From contig NZ_JARKMZ010000032.1 in the NCBI RefSeq assembly GCF_029360775.1, positions 1-64,000 on the forward strand: a stretch of DNA of 64,000 nucleotides, in the 5' to 3' direction. The notes under the pieces are model-generated. The model searched no databases, was not told the origin of the DNA, and worked only from the letters and a program-made list of their open reading frames with translations. Position numbers and translations under genes: made by a program. Below, in pieces: positions 1 to 8,896 of the stretch (position 1 is the first letter of the stretch; each line of letters starts with the position of its first letter). This stretch comes from Daejeonella sp. H1SJ63 (lineage in GTDB: Bacteria; Bacteroidota; Bacteroidia; Sphingobacteriales; Sphingobacteriaceae).

Positions 1-124
1 TCCATGGTATTTTTTCAGCTAAGATGCGTGTTTATTCTCATTATATTTGTGTATACAGGGTAGCTACCGGCAGGCAGAAATGACGCATTCACTCTCATTT
101 GCTCAATAAATCCTCTAAGTCTGA

Positions 125-2356
125 TTACATATTCCACCAGTATGTCATTTTCAATACCAGAAACCTGTTCTTTACAGCAAATGGTGAAGGAAGATAATTA
201 TCGGTATACACCAGGAAAATATCTGAAGCCGGTTTGTACCGCCATTGCAGACGGGTATTTACATTAATATTATCGCTCTGTTCATTGTATTGTACAAAGC
301 CTGTAAAGAAGAGTTTATTGGTCATGGTCACATCCAGTCGCGGGCCAACCAGCCAGAATTGCCTGTTATTCCACGGATGCGGAAGTTTGATATCATTATA
401 ACTCGAACTCAACGCGAAACTTACATAAGGCTGGAAGCGGTATCCGAACTCAGTGGTTATATTCAGTCGTGTTCCGTTAGAATAATATCCGCCATAACGG
501 CTTGAAAATGAGAAAGTGTACAGGCTCTGTGGTCTTGAAACAAATTCGGTTCCGAACGACTTCCAGCTATGTTCACTTCCGGTAGGCAGGGTTGCAATCC
601 CTGCATTGGTAGGATCGAATGGACGCAATAGTTTTACATAATCGCTGGCTCCCCATACCGAAAATGTAGCCCTGCTTCTGAAGTTCATATTATAGGCCAG
701 ATAATTGGTGTTATCGGTTCGTTTGAACGATTCGTCAAAATAGTTGGTTGTAAAAAACTTGGGTCCGTGACTTACCAGTTTGCCCGATTTCGGGAAGAAA
801 AGATAAGATGCCTGCGGGCTCAGATTGATATAACCTCTTCTGGGTACATAGCCAACTTCGGCGTTATAATTACGTCCCACATATTCATGCTGCCAGTTAA
901 GATCCCAGTTTCCTGTCCAGTAACGCAGGTTTCCGGCCTGCATCAGGTCATGACCTTTTTTGTCCGGGCTAAAGGATTTCATCGTTACTGCTTTCCCTGT
1001 CCATACATTGTTTGCTGATGCCAGATTATACTCTAATCCTGCAACCCTGTTGTATTTTGAAACGCCGGCTGCCGCATTATCTGCATCGAAATTCAGGGAT
1101 TGTTTATTGATTACAATTGCACCTATATTGGATCGGGCAAAGACCCTTCTCTGAAGAGCAAAAACCCCGAAATTTTGTGCAGGTTCACTGGCACTTGTAT
1201 TTTCGGTCTGCATATTCATAATGCTGATTCTCAGGTCTTTGTTAAGCTTTCCGCTCAGCCTGGCACCATATTGTATCGGAACTCCCAGGCCAATGCGTCT
1301 GGAGAAGAAAGGCCTGATATTCTGATATCCGAAGTTTGCAAACAAGTCGCCGTTTTCAAGAAAATATTGCCTCCGCTCAGGAAAGAAAAGTTCAAAACGG
1401 TCGAGATTAGGTACCTGTCTGTCGACTTCTACCTGCGAATAATCAGGGTTGACGGTCAGGTCGAGGTTCAGAGAAGAATTGATGGCAACTTTTACGTCTC
1501 CGCCAATTTCACCACGATGATCACGGAGGATTGGAGAAACCAGGTGGTTATTGGAGATACCGCCTAAAGTGTAAGGGATAACTGAAATATTCTGCCCCGG
1601 TACCGGAGGTGGCTGATCCCATACGAGCGATCCGGTATAGGCCAGTGATGCGGTTGCAAATTGCCTCGGAACGGGAGCCCAGCTTGATTTTTCTGTTGAT
1701 TTCAGATCCATACGGCTGAAGTTGATTCCCCATCGTGTAATTCCAGGCTTATATCGAATGGATTTAAATGGAATTGCCGCTTCAAATACCCATCGGTCTG
1801 AATAGTTTTTAACTACCGATACCCATTTGTTGTCCCAGCTTAAGTCAACTTTGCTGCCATCATACATTATTCCATCCCATTGGGCTCCGGCAGCATTCGA
1901 TCCGAATGAAAATCCATTGGTCAGATCATTGAACGGATCCATGAACAGAAGAAAGTTATCATTCTTGCCAAAGGCAAAATCTCTGCGGAGGGATTCTACA
2001 AAATATGGGCCCGGTTCATGATAGCATACAGCAATGATGTATAAATTATCCTTATCATAAGCCATTTTTACATCAGTTCTCACTTTTGCAAAGCTGGTAT
2101 CCATAGGCTGAACCATAAAGAAATTGCTTGCCAGGTCAGCATCATTCCATGCCGGATCATTCATGACACCGTCAATTTTAATTTCGGATGTTGCCGGTTT
2201 GAGTTTTAGCTCATAAGATTCATTCTTCTTCTGGGCTGATACCTCAGAATTCGGGCAAATAAAGAAGATTATGAAGAAATATAAAAAACAGGATGAAAAA
2301 GCTGTATAAGTCCGGATAATTAAGTCTGAGTTTCCGGATTTTATAGGTTGAAGCAT
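125..2356 (-). CDS. DUF5916 protein with N-terminal CBM9-like domain, exported
   Basis: A 743-residue protein. The N-terminus has a hydrophobic stretch (about residues 20-41) ending near VSAQ, read as a signal peptide. Residues about 50-240 resemble the carbohydrate-binding family 9-like domain that opens these proteins (IDGVMNDPAWNDAD motif). The remaining 500 residues match my memory of DUF5916: many short alternating aromatic strands and an RRQYFLENGDLF stretch, consistent with an outer-membrane barrel. The role is unknown in the family; an outer-membrane link to glycan or peptide handling is only inference. It is transcribed toward the left window edge and stands alone, divergent from trxB. 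The ATG at 2356 is the only good start, although it gives a rather long n-region. Confidence 0.85.
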   Translation of the reverse strand: MLQPIKSGNSDLIIRTYTAFSSCFLYFFIIFFICPNSEVSAQKKNESYELKLKPATSEIKIDGVMNDPAWNDADLASNFFMVQPMDTSFAKVRTDVKMAYDKDNLYIIAVCYHEPGPYFVESLRRDFAFGKNDNFLLFMDPFNDLTNGFSFGSNAAGAQWDGIMYDGSKVDLSWDNKWVSVVKNYSDRWVFEAAIPFKSIRYKPGITRWGINFSRMDLKSTEKSSWAPVPRQFATASLAYTGSLVWDQPPPVPGQNISVIPYTLGGISNNHLVSPILRDHRGEIGGDVKVAINSSLNLDLTVNPDYSQVEVDRQVPNLDRFELFFPERRQYFLENGDLFANFGYQNIRPFFSRRIGLGVPIQYGARLSGKLNKDLRISIMNMQTENTSASEPAQNFGVFALQRRVFARSNIGAIVINKQSLNFDADNAAAGVSKYNRVAGLEYNLASANNVWTGKAVTMKSFSPDKKGHDLMQAGNLRYWTGNWDLNWQHEYVGRNYNAEVGYVPRRGYINLSPQASYLFFPKSGKLVSHGPKFFTTNYFDESFKRTDNTNYLAYNMNFRSRATFSVWGASDYVKLLRPFDPTNAGIATLPTGSEHSWKSFGTEFVSRPQSLYTFSFSSRYGGYYSNGTRLNITTEFGYRFQPYVSFALSSSYNDIKLPHPWNNRQFWLVGPRLDVTMTNKLFFTGFVQYNEQSDNINVNTRLQWRYKPASDIFLVYTDNYLPSPFAVKNRFLVLKMTYWWNM

Positions 2357-2479
2357 AGGAACGCGGATAAAATATTTTGTTTATGGCGTAATAATAGGAA
2401 CAATGCCTGAATTTTTGGAAGAAAATTCGTAATTCGTAATTGTTATCAGGCACAAAAGAATAATCCTGACATTTCCATG

Positions 2480-2510
2480 TTGCCCATACGCATGCAATGT
2501 TTTAGATTTG
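2480..2510 (+). promoter_or_regulatory. Bacteroidetes-type promoter of trxB
   Basis: TTG at 2480-2482, 20 bases, then TAGATTTG at 2503-2510, matching the TAnnTTTG -7 element. It lies 15 bases before the trxB ATG, so the leader would be very short. Confidence 0.6.
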
Positions 2511-2525
2511 TTAAAAAAAATTAAG

Positions 2526-3473
2526 ATGTCTGAAGAAATTGAACATGTACACTGTCTGATCATAGGATCAGGTCCTGCAGGTTATACTGCCGCTATTTAT
2601 GCAGCCAGAGCTGATCTTAAACCTGTGATGTATACAGGGATGGTTCCGGGCGGACAATTGACGCAAACCACCGATGTGGAGAATTTCCCGGGTTATCCTG
2701 AGGGAATTATGGGGCCGGAAATGATGGAAGATTTCAGAAAGCAGGCCGAGCGCTTTGGCACAGATATACGCTTCGGGTATGCAAGCAGTGTTGATTTCTC
2801 AGGTACCCCTCACAAGGTTATCATAGATGAAAGTAAAACCATAACTGCTGATACTGTGATTATTGCTACCGGAGCTTCAGCTAAGTGGCTCGGACTGGAA
2901 AGTGAGCAGAAGTATAATGGTTTCGGTGTTTCGGCATGTGCGGTTTGTGACGGATTCTTTTTCAAAGGACAGGATGTAGCGATTGTTGGGGCGGGAGATA
3001 CTGCTGCAGAGGAAGCAACTTATCTTGCTAAACTTTGTAATAAGGTACACATGCTGGTGCGCAGAGATGAGTTCAGAGCTTCAAAAGCAATGCAGAACCG
3101 TGTTTTGAATACCCCTAACATCGAAATTCATTACAATACAGATACCAAAGAAATTATCGGTGACGGAAGAAATGTAACCGGTATCAAAGTTTCAAATAAT
3201 AAAACGGGAGAGGAGAAAGTAATTGATGTTACTGGTTTTTTTGTTGCCATAGGCCATAATCCGAATACAGAAATATTCAAAGGCTGGCTGGATATGGATG
3301 AAACCGGCTATCTGATTACTCAGCCTGATAGTACAAAAACCAATATAGAAGGTGTATTTGCCTGCGGGGATGCTCAGGATAAATTATGGCGTCAGGCTGT
3401 CACGGCCGCCGGAACAGGATGTATGGCAGCTCTTGAGGCTGAACGTTATCTTGCTGCAAAGGAACATGCCTGA
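2526..3473 (+). CDS. trxB: Thioredoxin-disulfide reductase
   Basis: FAD- and NADPH-dependent reductase that keeps thioredoxin reduced in the cytoplasm. The 315-residue length is normal for the low-Mr class. Visible motifs are the FAD-binding GSGPAG (residues 14-19), the redox pair CAVC (138-141) followed by DG, the NADPH-binding GAGDTAAEEA, and the C-terminal FAD motif ACGDAQD. I chose the ATG at 2526 (MSEEIEHVHC) over an in-frame TTG at 2508, because the TTG forms part of the -7 promoter element. A terminator follows closely, so the gene appears to be transcribed alone. Confidence 0.97.
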   Translation: MSEEIEHVHCLIIGSGPAGYTAAIYAARADLKPVMYTGMVPGGQLTQTTDVENFPGYPEGIMGPEMMEDFRKQAERFGTDIRFGYASSVDFSGTPHKVIIDESKTITADTVIIATGASAKWLGLESEQKYNGFGVSACAVCDGFFFKGQDVAIVGAGDTAAEEATYLAKLCNKVHMLVRRDEFRASKAMQNRVLNTPNIEIHYNTDTKEIIGDGRNVTGIKVSNNKTGEEKVIDVTGFFVAIGHNPNTEIFKGWLDMDETGYLITQPDSTKTNIEGVFACGDAQDKLWRQAVTAAGTGCMAALEAERYLAAKEHA

Positions 3474-3498
3474 AACATATATTAAGATTTAATGCCAG

Positions 3499-3532
3499 AA
3501 ATGCCTTCCTGAAATGGGAGGCATTTTTTTTT
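3499..3532 (+). terminator. Intrinsic terminator after trxB
   Basis: Arms 3499-3509 and about 3516-3526 pair over 11 positions with one G-U wobble, followed by a run of T (3524-3532). Confidence 0.85.
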
Positions 3533-3603
3533 GAATAAGCACCGGAGAATGGCAGATTAATCACTTACACTGTTTTTCATTATTTAAAGGATCAATAAAT
3601 TAC

Positions 3604-3611
3604 TAAATTTG
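3604..3611 (+). promoter_or_regulatory. Possible -7 promoter element of the lipoprotein gene
   Basis: TAAATTTG fits TAnnTTTG and sits about 45 bases before the next ATG, but no clear TTTG is found 19-21 bases upstream, so the call is weak. Confidence 0.35.
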
Positions 3612-3656
3612 AGAATAAGGGTTTAAACATCGGTTTTAATCTTATATCTTGATCGT

Positions 3657-4289
3657 ATGAAATTTATCAAACTGTTTTCCGGATTGTTTTTTGCTTCAGT
3701 CCTTATATCCTGTTCATCAGATGAACCGCAAAAAGCGGTATTCAGTACCCCAAAGGAGGCTAAGATTATGGAACCTTTTCGTTTTCATAAGGCTATAGAA
3801 GTGAAGCCGGGATTAACACTGGATGTGCTTAGCTGGGGGCGCGGGACTGATTCTATTGGCGGGTATTTGATTTTAAGATCAGACTCTACACATTATAGTT
3901 ATCGGTCTGTTACCGGTGAGCTTAAGGGCAAAATTGTTGATTCCTGGGGTATGGATCTGGATACAGATGGTAATCCGGAATTATTTATTCAGGCAGTAAG
4001 CGCTGAAAATAAGGGAGATCTGAATATGTATGTTTACGAATACAATGAAAGTGGTACAGGTCAGCAGATCCGTTTTCCCGAGCTGAGTTCTTCAACAAAA
4101 GAAGGTTATCTGGGTGCAGACTCACTTTATATTAAAGATGGGAAACTGATGAGGGAGTTTCAGTTTAGTGCCAAAGATGATACTGCAAAAACTCCTGCCA
4201 AAATTATCAGGAAACTTGAATACAGTTTACGAAATAATTCTTTTCAGGTTAAAGAGATAAAAGAGGAAGATCAGGAGAAGAAAAAATAG
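3657..4289 (+). CDS. Hypothetical lipoprotein
   Basis: A 210-residue protein with a clear lipoprotein signal: positively charged start, hydrophobic core, and lipobox LISC with the cysteine at about residue 19, followed by a Ser-Ser-Asp sequence. The mature part is mixed alpha/beta with no family I recognise; the DLDTDGNPELFIQA stretch resembles the calcium-loop-like repeats of VCBS/FG-GAP-type modules, which is suggestive only. The C-terminus is strongly charged (ending EEDQEKKK). It is convergent with the sigma/anti-sigma pair, 5 bases away. The location is inferred to be the periplasmic face of a membrane. Confidence 0.8.
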   Translation: MKFIKLFSGLFFASVLISCSSDEPQKAVFSTPKEAKIMEPFRFHKAIEVKPGLTLDVLSWGRGTDSIGGYLILRSDSTHYSYRSVTGELKGKIVDSWGMDLDTDGNPELFIQAVSAENKGDLNMYVYEYNESGTGQQIRFPELSSSTKEGYLGADSLYIKDGKLMREFQFSAKDDTAKTPAKIIRKLEYSLRNNSFQVKEIKEEDQEKKK

Positions 4290-4294
4290 ACCGA

Positions 4295-4897
4295 TCAAAA
4301 TTCATTATCTTCAAATTGTTTGTGAAGTCGTTCCAGATTACTGATCATATCCTCAAGCTTAGCTTCTTCTTTTCTGATATAGATTCTCATTAAAACGAAA
4401 TAGCAGAATCCTATCCAGAGAAAAGTGAAGATAAACCCGATAAGGGTAGTTATGAATGAAGCCATGTAGGAGATTTCTATAAAGTAAAGCAGAAATCCGG
4501 CTGTAAAAAACAGGGAATAGATACGGTATTTTCGGGTGTTGAAAATATAGCGCTCTTGTTTGTACCTTTTGAGATGTATGATATAATCCTCAGGCTTATC
4601 GAGCAGATGATTACTGTTCAGACTGCGGTAATTTCCGATCACTGAAATGATATAATAGAAACAGCAAAGGATAATAATGATCATTGCCAGATGGGTAGTC
4701 CACATTTTAAAAGGGCTCTCAATCCAGACCCATGTAATTATACCAGCAAGAATACTCATCCCTGTTATTTCGATCAATAATCTGCTTGTAAGACCATTCC
4801 TGGTCTTTCGTACCTTTTTCAATACATCATCGTGACTGACTTTCGGCAGCGCTATCTGGTCTTGCCAGATATTCTTCAGTGCTTCAAAATCTTTCAT
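4295..4897 (-). CDS. Membrane protein, candidate partner of the adjacent ECF sigma factor
   Basis: A 200-residue protein with an N-terminal soluble stretch (about 1-38, containing ALKNIWQDQ), then four hydrophobic segments in two pairs (about 40-60, 66-86, 125-145, 148-170), and a charged helical C-terminus. It overlaps the upstream sigma-factor gene by 14 bases, so the two are translationally linked. In this phylum ECF genes are commonly followed by small membrane proteins that act as anti-sigma factors; that role here is inference from position. No zinc anti-sigma HxxxCxxC motif is visible, which makes it atypical. Confidence 0.75.
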   Translation of the reverse strand: MKDFEALKNIWQDQIALPKVSHDDVLKKVRKTRNGLTSRLLIEITGMSILAGIITWVWIESPFKMWTTHLAMIIIILCCFYYIISVIGNYRSLNSNHLLDKPEDYIIHLKRYKQERYIFNTRKYRIYSLFFTAGFLLYFIEISYMASFITTLIGFIFTFLWIGFCYFVLMRIYIRKEEAKLEDMISNLERLHKQFEDNEF

Positions 4898-5378
4898 GTC
4901 TGTTATATAATTCAGTCAGTTTTTGTTTAATACGATGAATTTTTACTCTCAGATTACCCTCAGAAATCCCTGCAATTTCGGCGATTTCGGTATATGGTAA
5001 TTCATCTAAAACCATGGTAATGATAATACGCTCATTCTCTTCCAGCTGAGCAATACATTTGTAAAGCGTTGAAACCTGCTCATTCTTCTCTGAGACCTCT
5101 TCTCCCCGGGTTTCAATAATATTGTCGGTAAGTTCGTCTTTAGCTTGTCGTTTTTCTACCCGAAGATGAGACAGACAGGTATTTACAGCAATACGATAGA
5201 TCCAGGTTGATATGAGCGCCTGATTTCTGAATTTTTCCAGATTCTGCCAAACTTTCATAAAAGTCTCCTGCATCAGGTCATTGGCTGTTTCATCGTCGCC
5301 GGTATAACCATAGCATAAATGGTAGATCTTTTTGGAGTTAGCCTGAAAAATTTCTTTAAAAAGCGCTTCTTTATCCAA
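4884..5378 (-). CDS. ECF-family RNA polymerase sigma factor
   Basis: A 164-residue group 4 sigma factor. Region 2 (residues about 10-75) carries DLMQETFMKVWQNL and FRNQALISTWIYRIAVN, and region 4 (about 110-155) carries YTEIAEIAGISEGNLRVKI, the helix-turn-helix that reads the -35 element. It should direct transcription of a small stress or envelope regulon, normally restrained by a partner; the overlapping downstream membrane-protein gene is the obvious candidate. The start is a TTG (5378); I see no in-frame ATG or GTG nearby upstream. A weak start codon could keep its level low. Confidence 0.93.
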   Translation of the reverse strand: MDKEALFKEIFQANSKKIYHLCYGYTGDDETANDLMQETFMKVWQNLEKFRNQALISTWIYRIAVNTCLSHLRVEKRQAKDELTDNIIETRGEEVSEKNEQVSTLYKCIAQLEENERIIITMVLDELPYTEIAEIAGISEGNLRVKIHRIKQKLTELYNRHERF

Positions 5379-5420
5379 ACCTTTTGTTTTTACTATTTGG
5401 ATAAAAGTACTTAAGAATTG

Positions 5421-5939
5421 TTACATAAAATGTCTTTTATTAATCCATCTGGTTTCCTTTTCTGCTCTGTTCAGAATTATCTCAAATTCTTGCCGGTAAT
5501 CAAACTGAAGGTCTTCATGTAGTTTTGGAATGAGTTTGGCAGCTTTCTCAAATTGGCGGGTCAATAGTCCCTGCAAAGGTTTATGACTGGTTCTCAGATC
5601 TGCAAAAATCAGGTAGTTTGAGCAAAACCACATACAAAGTTCAGTTTCTACCTGCTTTGATCCGGTATATTTGGCATATCTGTTGATCAGGCGAATAATC
5701 TTTCTTAAACTCTTTGTACTATAAAAATAGTGCTTCTGCATGCTTTTAAAATCATCAATCAGGAAATTCTTTACCTGCTCTGCATATTCCATCGGTTCGG
5801 TCGCATCAAAAAGCAGGTAGCTGAGCAGTTCTTTATTTTCCTTTTTGTATTTGGCAAGTCTCAGACATATTTCTGTCAGTTCATGCACATTATGATTTAA
5901 AAGCTCTTTTTTCAGATCACTTAACTTCTCTGGCTTCAT
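5421..5939 (-). CDS. Conserved-looking hypothetical protein, all-helical
   Basis: A 172-residue cytoplasmic protein predicted by eye to be almost entirely alpha-helical and basic, with no membrane segment or signal peptide. Phrases such as LHEDLQFDYRQEFEIILNR and KSLRKIIRLINRYAKYTG suggest a helical bundle, but I recognise no family. It lies upstream of, and on the same strand as, the ECF sigma gene with a 42-base gap, and is divergent from the symporter at 6002. Good codon use and the ATG start make it a credible gene; no function can be assigned. Confidence 0.75.
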   Translation of the reverse strand: MKPEKLSDLKKELLNHNVHELTEICLRLAKYKKENKELLSYLLFDATEPMEYAEQVKNFLIDDFKSMQKHYFYSTKSLRKIIRLINRYAKYTGSKQVETELCMWFCSNYLIFADLRTSHKPLQGLLTRQFEKAAKLIPKLHEDLQFDYRQEFEIILNRAEKETRWINKRHFM

Positions 5940-5951
5940 CTGGTGCTTTCA

Positions 5952-5982
5952 TTTGTCGGGTAAATCTAATTAATTACTTTTG
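5952..5982 (+). promoter_or_regulatory. Bacteroidetes-type promoter of the symporter gene
   Basis: TTTG at 5952-5955, exactly 19 bases, then TACTTTTG at 5975-5982: both elements match the consensus. It is 19 bases before the ATG at 6002. Confidence 0.75.
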
Positions 5983-6001
5983 TCGGATATGCTAACCACT
6001 T

Positions 6002-7420
6002 ATGATGAAATTTAAAAATTTGGGAATTGTTGCAATGATTGCAATATTATTTTCCTCAATAATGGCTTTCATGGATCATTATTTAATTATAGAGATTCCT
6101 GATACTGTCCTGATGTTTTCCAGATGGCTGGCGATAGCCGGATTATTCCTCTATGGCTTTCAGAAGAAATCGCTCACTACCTGGATTCTGATATCGATGG
6201 TTGTAGGTGCTGAGATTGGTCATGATTTCCCGGAAATAGGTATGAAGTTACAGGTGCTGAGTAAGGTCTTCCTGAAAATGATCAAGACCATTATTGCACC
6301 ATTATTATTCGCAACCCTTGTATATGGTATTGCCGGCCATTCAGACCTGAAACAGGTTGGCCGCATGGGATGGAAGTCGATTTTGTATTTTGAAGCAGTA
6401 ACAACAATTGCCTTATTTATCGGATTGGCAGCCATTAATATCTCTAAGGCAGGTATGGGAATTAAAGTGCCTGTTGGGGTGCATGAAGAGCTTGAGAAAG
6501 TGGCTCCTCAAACCCTTAATGATATTATCCTGCATATCTTTCCTGAGAATATTGCCAAATCAATTGCTGAAGGTCAGGTATTGCAGATTGTCATTTTCAG
6601 TATAGTATTTGGTATTGCACTGGCCATGGTCAGGGAGGACAAGCGTCAGCCTTTGCTGAAAGCAGCAGAAAGCCTTTCTGAAGTGATGTTTAAGTTTACC
6701 AATCTTGTGATGTATTTTGCACCTATTGGGGTAGGAGCTGCCATTGCATATACCGTAGGACATATGGGTCTGGGTATATTGATTAATCTGTTTCAGCTAT
6801 TAATGACTCTTTATGTGGCTTTGTTTGCGTTTCTGCTGGGGGTATTATTGCCAATTGCCCTGATTATCGGGGTTCCGGTTAAGAAATTTCTGCAGGCTAT
6901 TGCCGGACCCGTCTCAATTGCTTTTGCCACTACAAGCTCAGAAGCGGCATTGCCAAGAGCCATGGAGGCAATGGAGCGCATAGGTGTGCCAAGAAAGATT
7001 GTGGCATTTGTTATGCCAACAGGTTATAGTTTTAACCTTGACGGAACCACCCTCTATTTATCGCTTGCTGCAATATTTGTTGCACAGGCTGCAGGAATGC
7101 AAATGACTTTCGGACAGCAATTACTGATTGTCTTTACCTTAATGCTTACCAGCAAGGGGGTAGCAGGGGTGCCGAGAGCCTCACTTGTTATTTTATTAGG
7201 AACAGCGGCTTCTTTCGGTATGCCGGTTTGGCCTATCTTTATTATCCTGGGTATCGATGAGCTGATGGATATGGCAAGAACGTCAGTAAATGTAATCGGA
7301 AACTGTCTTGCAACAGTAGTTATAGCTAAGTGGGAGGGCGAATTTAATCCGCCTGCAGAGCTTGAAGCTCCGGATGAAAAAAGGATACATGCAATTGAAA
7401 ATCAATCAGATAAACATTAA
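6002..7420 (+). CDS. Dicarboxylate/amino acid:cation symporter (DAACS family)
   Basis: A 472-residue inner-membrane transporter of the GltP/DctA family, which imports glutamate, aspartate or C4-dicarboxylates with Na+ or H+. The serine-rich re-entrant hairpin ATTSSEAALPRAME, the substrate-binding GYSFNLDGTTLYLS and the cation-site DMARTSVNVIGNCLA in the last core helix are all clear. An extra hydrophobic segment pair precedes the usual first helix (residues 1-50), making it about 50 longer than GltP at the N-terminus. The exact substrate cannot be read from sequence. It is followed 11 bases later by a small membrane-anchored protein and is probably co-transcribed with it. Confidence 0.93.
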   Translation: MMKFKNLGIVAMIAILFSSIMAFMDHYLIIEIPDTVLMFSRWLAIAGLFLYGFQKKSLTTWILISMVVGAEIGHDFPEIGMKLQVLSKVFLKMIKTIIAPLLFATLVYGIAGHSDLKQVGRMGWKSILYFEAVTTIALFIGLAAINISKAGMGIKVPVGVHEELEKVAPQTLNDIILHIFPENIAKSIAEGQVLQIVIFSIVFGIALAMVREDKRQPLLKAAESLSEVMFKFTNLVMYFAPIGVGAAIAYTVGHMGLGILINLFQLLMTLYVALFAFLLGVLLPIALIIGVPVKKFLQAIAGPVSIAFATTSSEAALPRAMEAMERIGVPRKIVAFVMPTGYSFNLDGTTLYLSLAAIFVAQAAGMQMTFGQQLLIVFTLMLTSKGVAGVPRASLVILLGTAASFGMPVWPIFIILGIDELMDMARTSVNVIGNCLATVVIAKWEGEFNPPAELEAPDEKRIHAIENQSDKH

Positions 7421-7431
7421 TAAATCAATCA

Positions 7432-7938
7432 ATGAGCGACAGAGCAAAAAAAATATTTTTAGCAATTTGTATAATTACTCCATTTGTATTGTACACCGTG
7501 TATTACTATTCAATCATGGTGAAAAATGCTCCTTACAGATTTGCTGATTTTGAGTCGATTACCCTTAATTACGGATTGGGTGACAGCCTGATTAACAGAT
7601 TCAATTCTAAAACAGGAGAGTATCAGTTTGTAAATACAAGAGACTCATTGATTAAAACTAATGTTAAACTTAAGAAAGACGATCTCCTGTATCTTCACAG
7701 AAAAGCAGCTGAATTAGGTTTCTGGAATTTTCCTGAAGAAATTACTGCCGATAACAAGTCTGAAGGAAGTGTTAATTCTCCTCATTATTATCTGGAGTAT
7801 AAATACAAAGAGAAGACCAAGCATATTCTTTTTGATGCAGAATATAATGAAGATCCTAAGCTGAGAGATGCCGCGAAGCAATTAATTACAGAAGTTAGTA
7901 ATATGATCAGTGAAGCCAGAGAGAGGCAGATGGATTGA
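7432..7938 (+). CDS. Hypothetical protein with one N-terminal membrane anchor
   Basis: A 168-residue protein with one hydrophobic segment (about residues 8-28) after a short basic start, then a soluble domain presumably outside the inner membrane. The soluble part mixes strand-like segments (YRFADFESITLNYG, HYYLEYKYKEKTKHILFD) with a helical C-terminus. I recognise no family. It follows the symporter by 11 bases, suggesting one operon, and precedes the rplU promoter. Function unknown. Confidence 0.75.
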   Translation: MSDRAKKIFLAICIITPFVLYTVYYYSIMVKNAPYRFADFESITLNYGLGDSLINRFNSKTGEYQFVNTRDSLIKTNVKLKKDDLLYLHRKAAELGFWNFPEEITADNKSEGSVNSPHYYLEYKYKEKTKHILFDAEYNEDPKLRDAAKQLITEVSNMISEARERQMD

Positions 7939-7993
7939 TTTCCTGTATTTTAACTCTTAATGAAATAAGTTTTTCTTTCAAAGAATAATTATC

Positions 7994-8001
7994 TATATTT
8001 G
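7994..8001 (+). promoter_or_regulatory. -7 promoter element of rplU-rpmA
   Basis: TATATTTG, a perfect TAnnTTTG, followed by GC as often seen in this phylum, 27 bases before the rplU ATG. The upstream -33 region is only T-rich (GTTTTT near 7969-7974), so the -33 match is weak. Confidence 0.6.
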
Positions 8002-8028
8002 CACCTCATTTAAAAAAATATATTAATA

Positions 8029-8340
8029 ATGTACGCAATAGTAAATATAGCCGGACAGCAATTCAAAGTTGCAAAAGACCAATATCTTTTTGTACACCGT
8101 TTACAGGGAGAAGAAGGCGCTAGTATTGAATTTGACAATGTATTATTAGCTGAAAACAATGGTAAATTCTCTGTTGGTGCCGATGCATTAAAGGGAGCTA
8201 AAGTAACTGCTAAAATATTGTCACATTTAAAAGGTGATAAAGTGATCGTTTTCAAGAAGAAACGTCGTAAAGGCTACAAGAAGAAAAACGGACACCGTCA
8301 GCAGTTCACTAAGATCGAGATCACTGGTATTTCGATTTAA
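8029..8340 (+). CDS. rplU: 50S ribosomal protein L21
   Basis: A 103-residue protein of normal L21 length, recognised by the start [14 protein letters not shown], the central [23 protein letters not shown] and the basic [16 protein letters not shown] block that contacts 23S rRNA. It stands directly before rpmA in the order usual for bacteria. The 95-base gap to rpmA carries a repeat described separately, but no terminator, so one transcript is likely. Confidence 0.98.
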   Translation: MYAIVNIAGQQFKVAKDQYLFVHRLQGEEGASIEFDNVLLAENNGKFSVGADALKGAKVTAKILSHLKGDKVIVFKKKRRKGYKKKNGHRQQFTKIEITGISI

Positions 8341-8342
8341 GT

Positions 8343-8393
8343 TATACGATTAAGTTGTACGTTGTAAGTTAAACGTAGTAAGTTTTAAGTTTA
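8343..8393 (+). repeat. Short-word repeat between rplU and rpmA
   Basis: The gap holds degenerate reiterations of a word like GTACGTTGTAAGTT / AACGTAGTAAGTTTTAAGTT. It looks like a decayed intergenic repeat rather than a regulator; no stable hairpin is visible. Confidence 0.45.
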
Positions 8394-8435
8394 AAATCCG
8401 GAATTGTTTATCAATTCTTTAAATAAAAAAATAAA

Positions 8436-8837
8436 ATGGCACATAAAAAAGGAGCCGGTAGTTCCAGAAACGGTCGTGAATCGCATAGCAAACGCTTAGG
8501 TATCAAGATTTTCGGTGGTCAGGCTGCAAATGCAGGTAATATCATCGTACGTCAGCGTGGTACTCAGCATCATCCTGACAAAAATGTAGGAATTGGTAAA
8601 GATCATACACTTTTTGCTCTTATTGACGGTACTGTGATCTTCAGAAAGAAAAATGATGACAAATCATATGTTTCTATTCTTCCAAGAGAAGCAGCTGTAG
8701 TAGTAGAAGATGCTGCTCCAAAAGCAAAGAAAGCTGCAGCACCAAAGGCTGAGGCAGTTGCTGAAGAGCCTGCAGCAAAGAAACCTGCGGCAAAAAAAGC
8801 AGCTAAAAAGGATGATTCAGCAGAAGCTGAAGCATAA
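8436..8837 (+). CDS. rpmA: 50S ribosomal protein L27 with a long Ala/Lys-rich tail
   Basis: L27 lies at the peptidyl transferase centre. Residues 1-87 are a standard L27: [18 protein letters not shown] start, [18 protein letters not shown], and [21 protein letters not shown]. The protein begins directly with AHKKG and lacks the extra cleaved N-terminal leader of Firmicutes L27. About 45 more residues follow, almost only Ala, Lys, Pro and Glu (repeated [13 protein letters not shown] units), giving 133 residues instead of the usual 85-95. The tail looks disordered and is probably at the ribosome surface. A strong terminator follows. Confidence 0.97.
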   Translation: MAHKKGAGSSRNGRESHSKRLGIKIFGGQAANAGNIIVRQRGTQHHPDKNVGIGKDHTLFALIDGTVIFRKKNDDKSYVSILPREAAVVVEDAAPKAKKAAAPKAEAVAEEPAAKKPAAKKAAKKDDSAEAEA

Positions 8838-8865
8838 TCTTAAAATTCAAGAAATTTTAAATAGG

Positions 8866-8896
8866 AAAGCCCTGATTTTCATCAGGGCTTTTTTTT
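8866..8896 (+). terminator. Terminator between rpmA and the convergent polyprenyl synthase gene
   Basis: A 10-base perfect stem (8866-8875 with 8882-8891), short loop and a run of T. It overlaps the stop codon of the minus-strand gene, and its A-rich left side may let it act in both directions. Confidence 0.9.

Noticed and set aside
42-49. Perfect TATATTTG promoter-like word near the left edge
   Set aside because: No -33 element at the right distance and the first downstream gene is antisense; likely chance in AT-rich DNA.
1100-1567. Plus-strand 155-codon frame inside the DUF5916 gene
   Set aside because: It is fully antisense to a well-supported family member and its product resembles no family; treated as a shadow.
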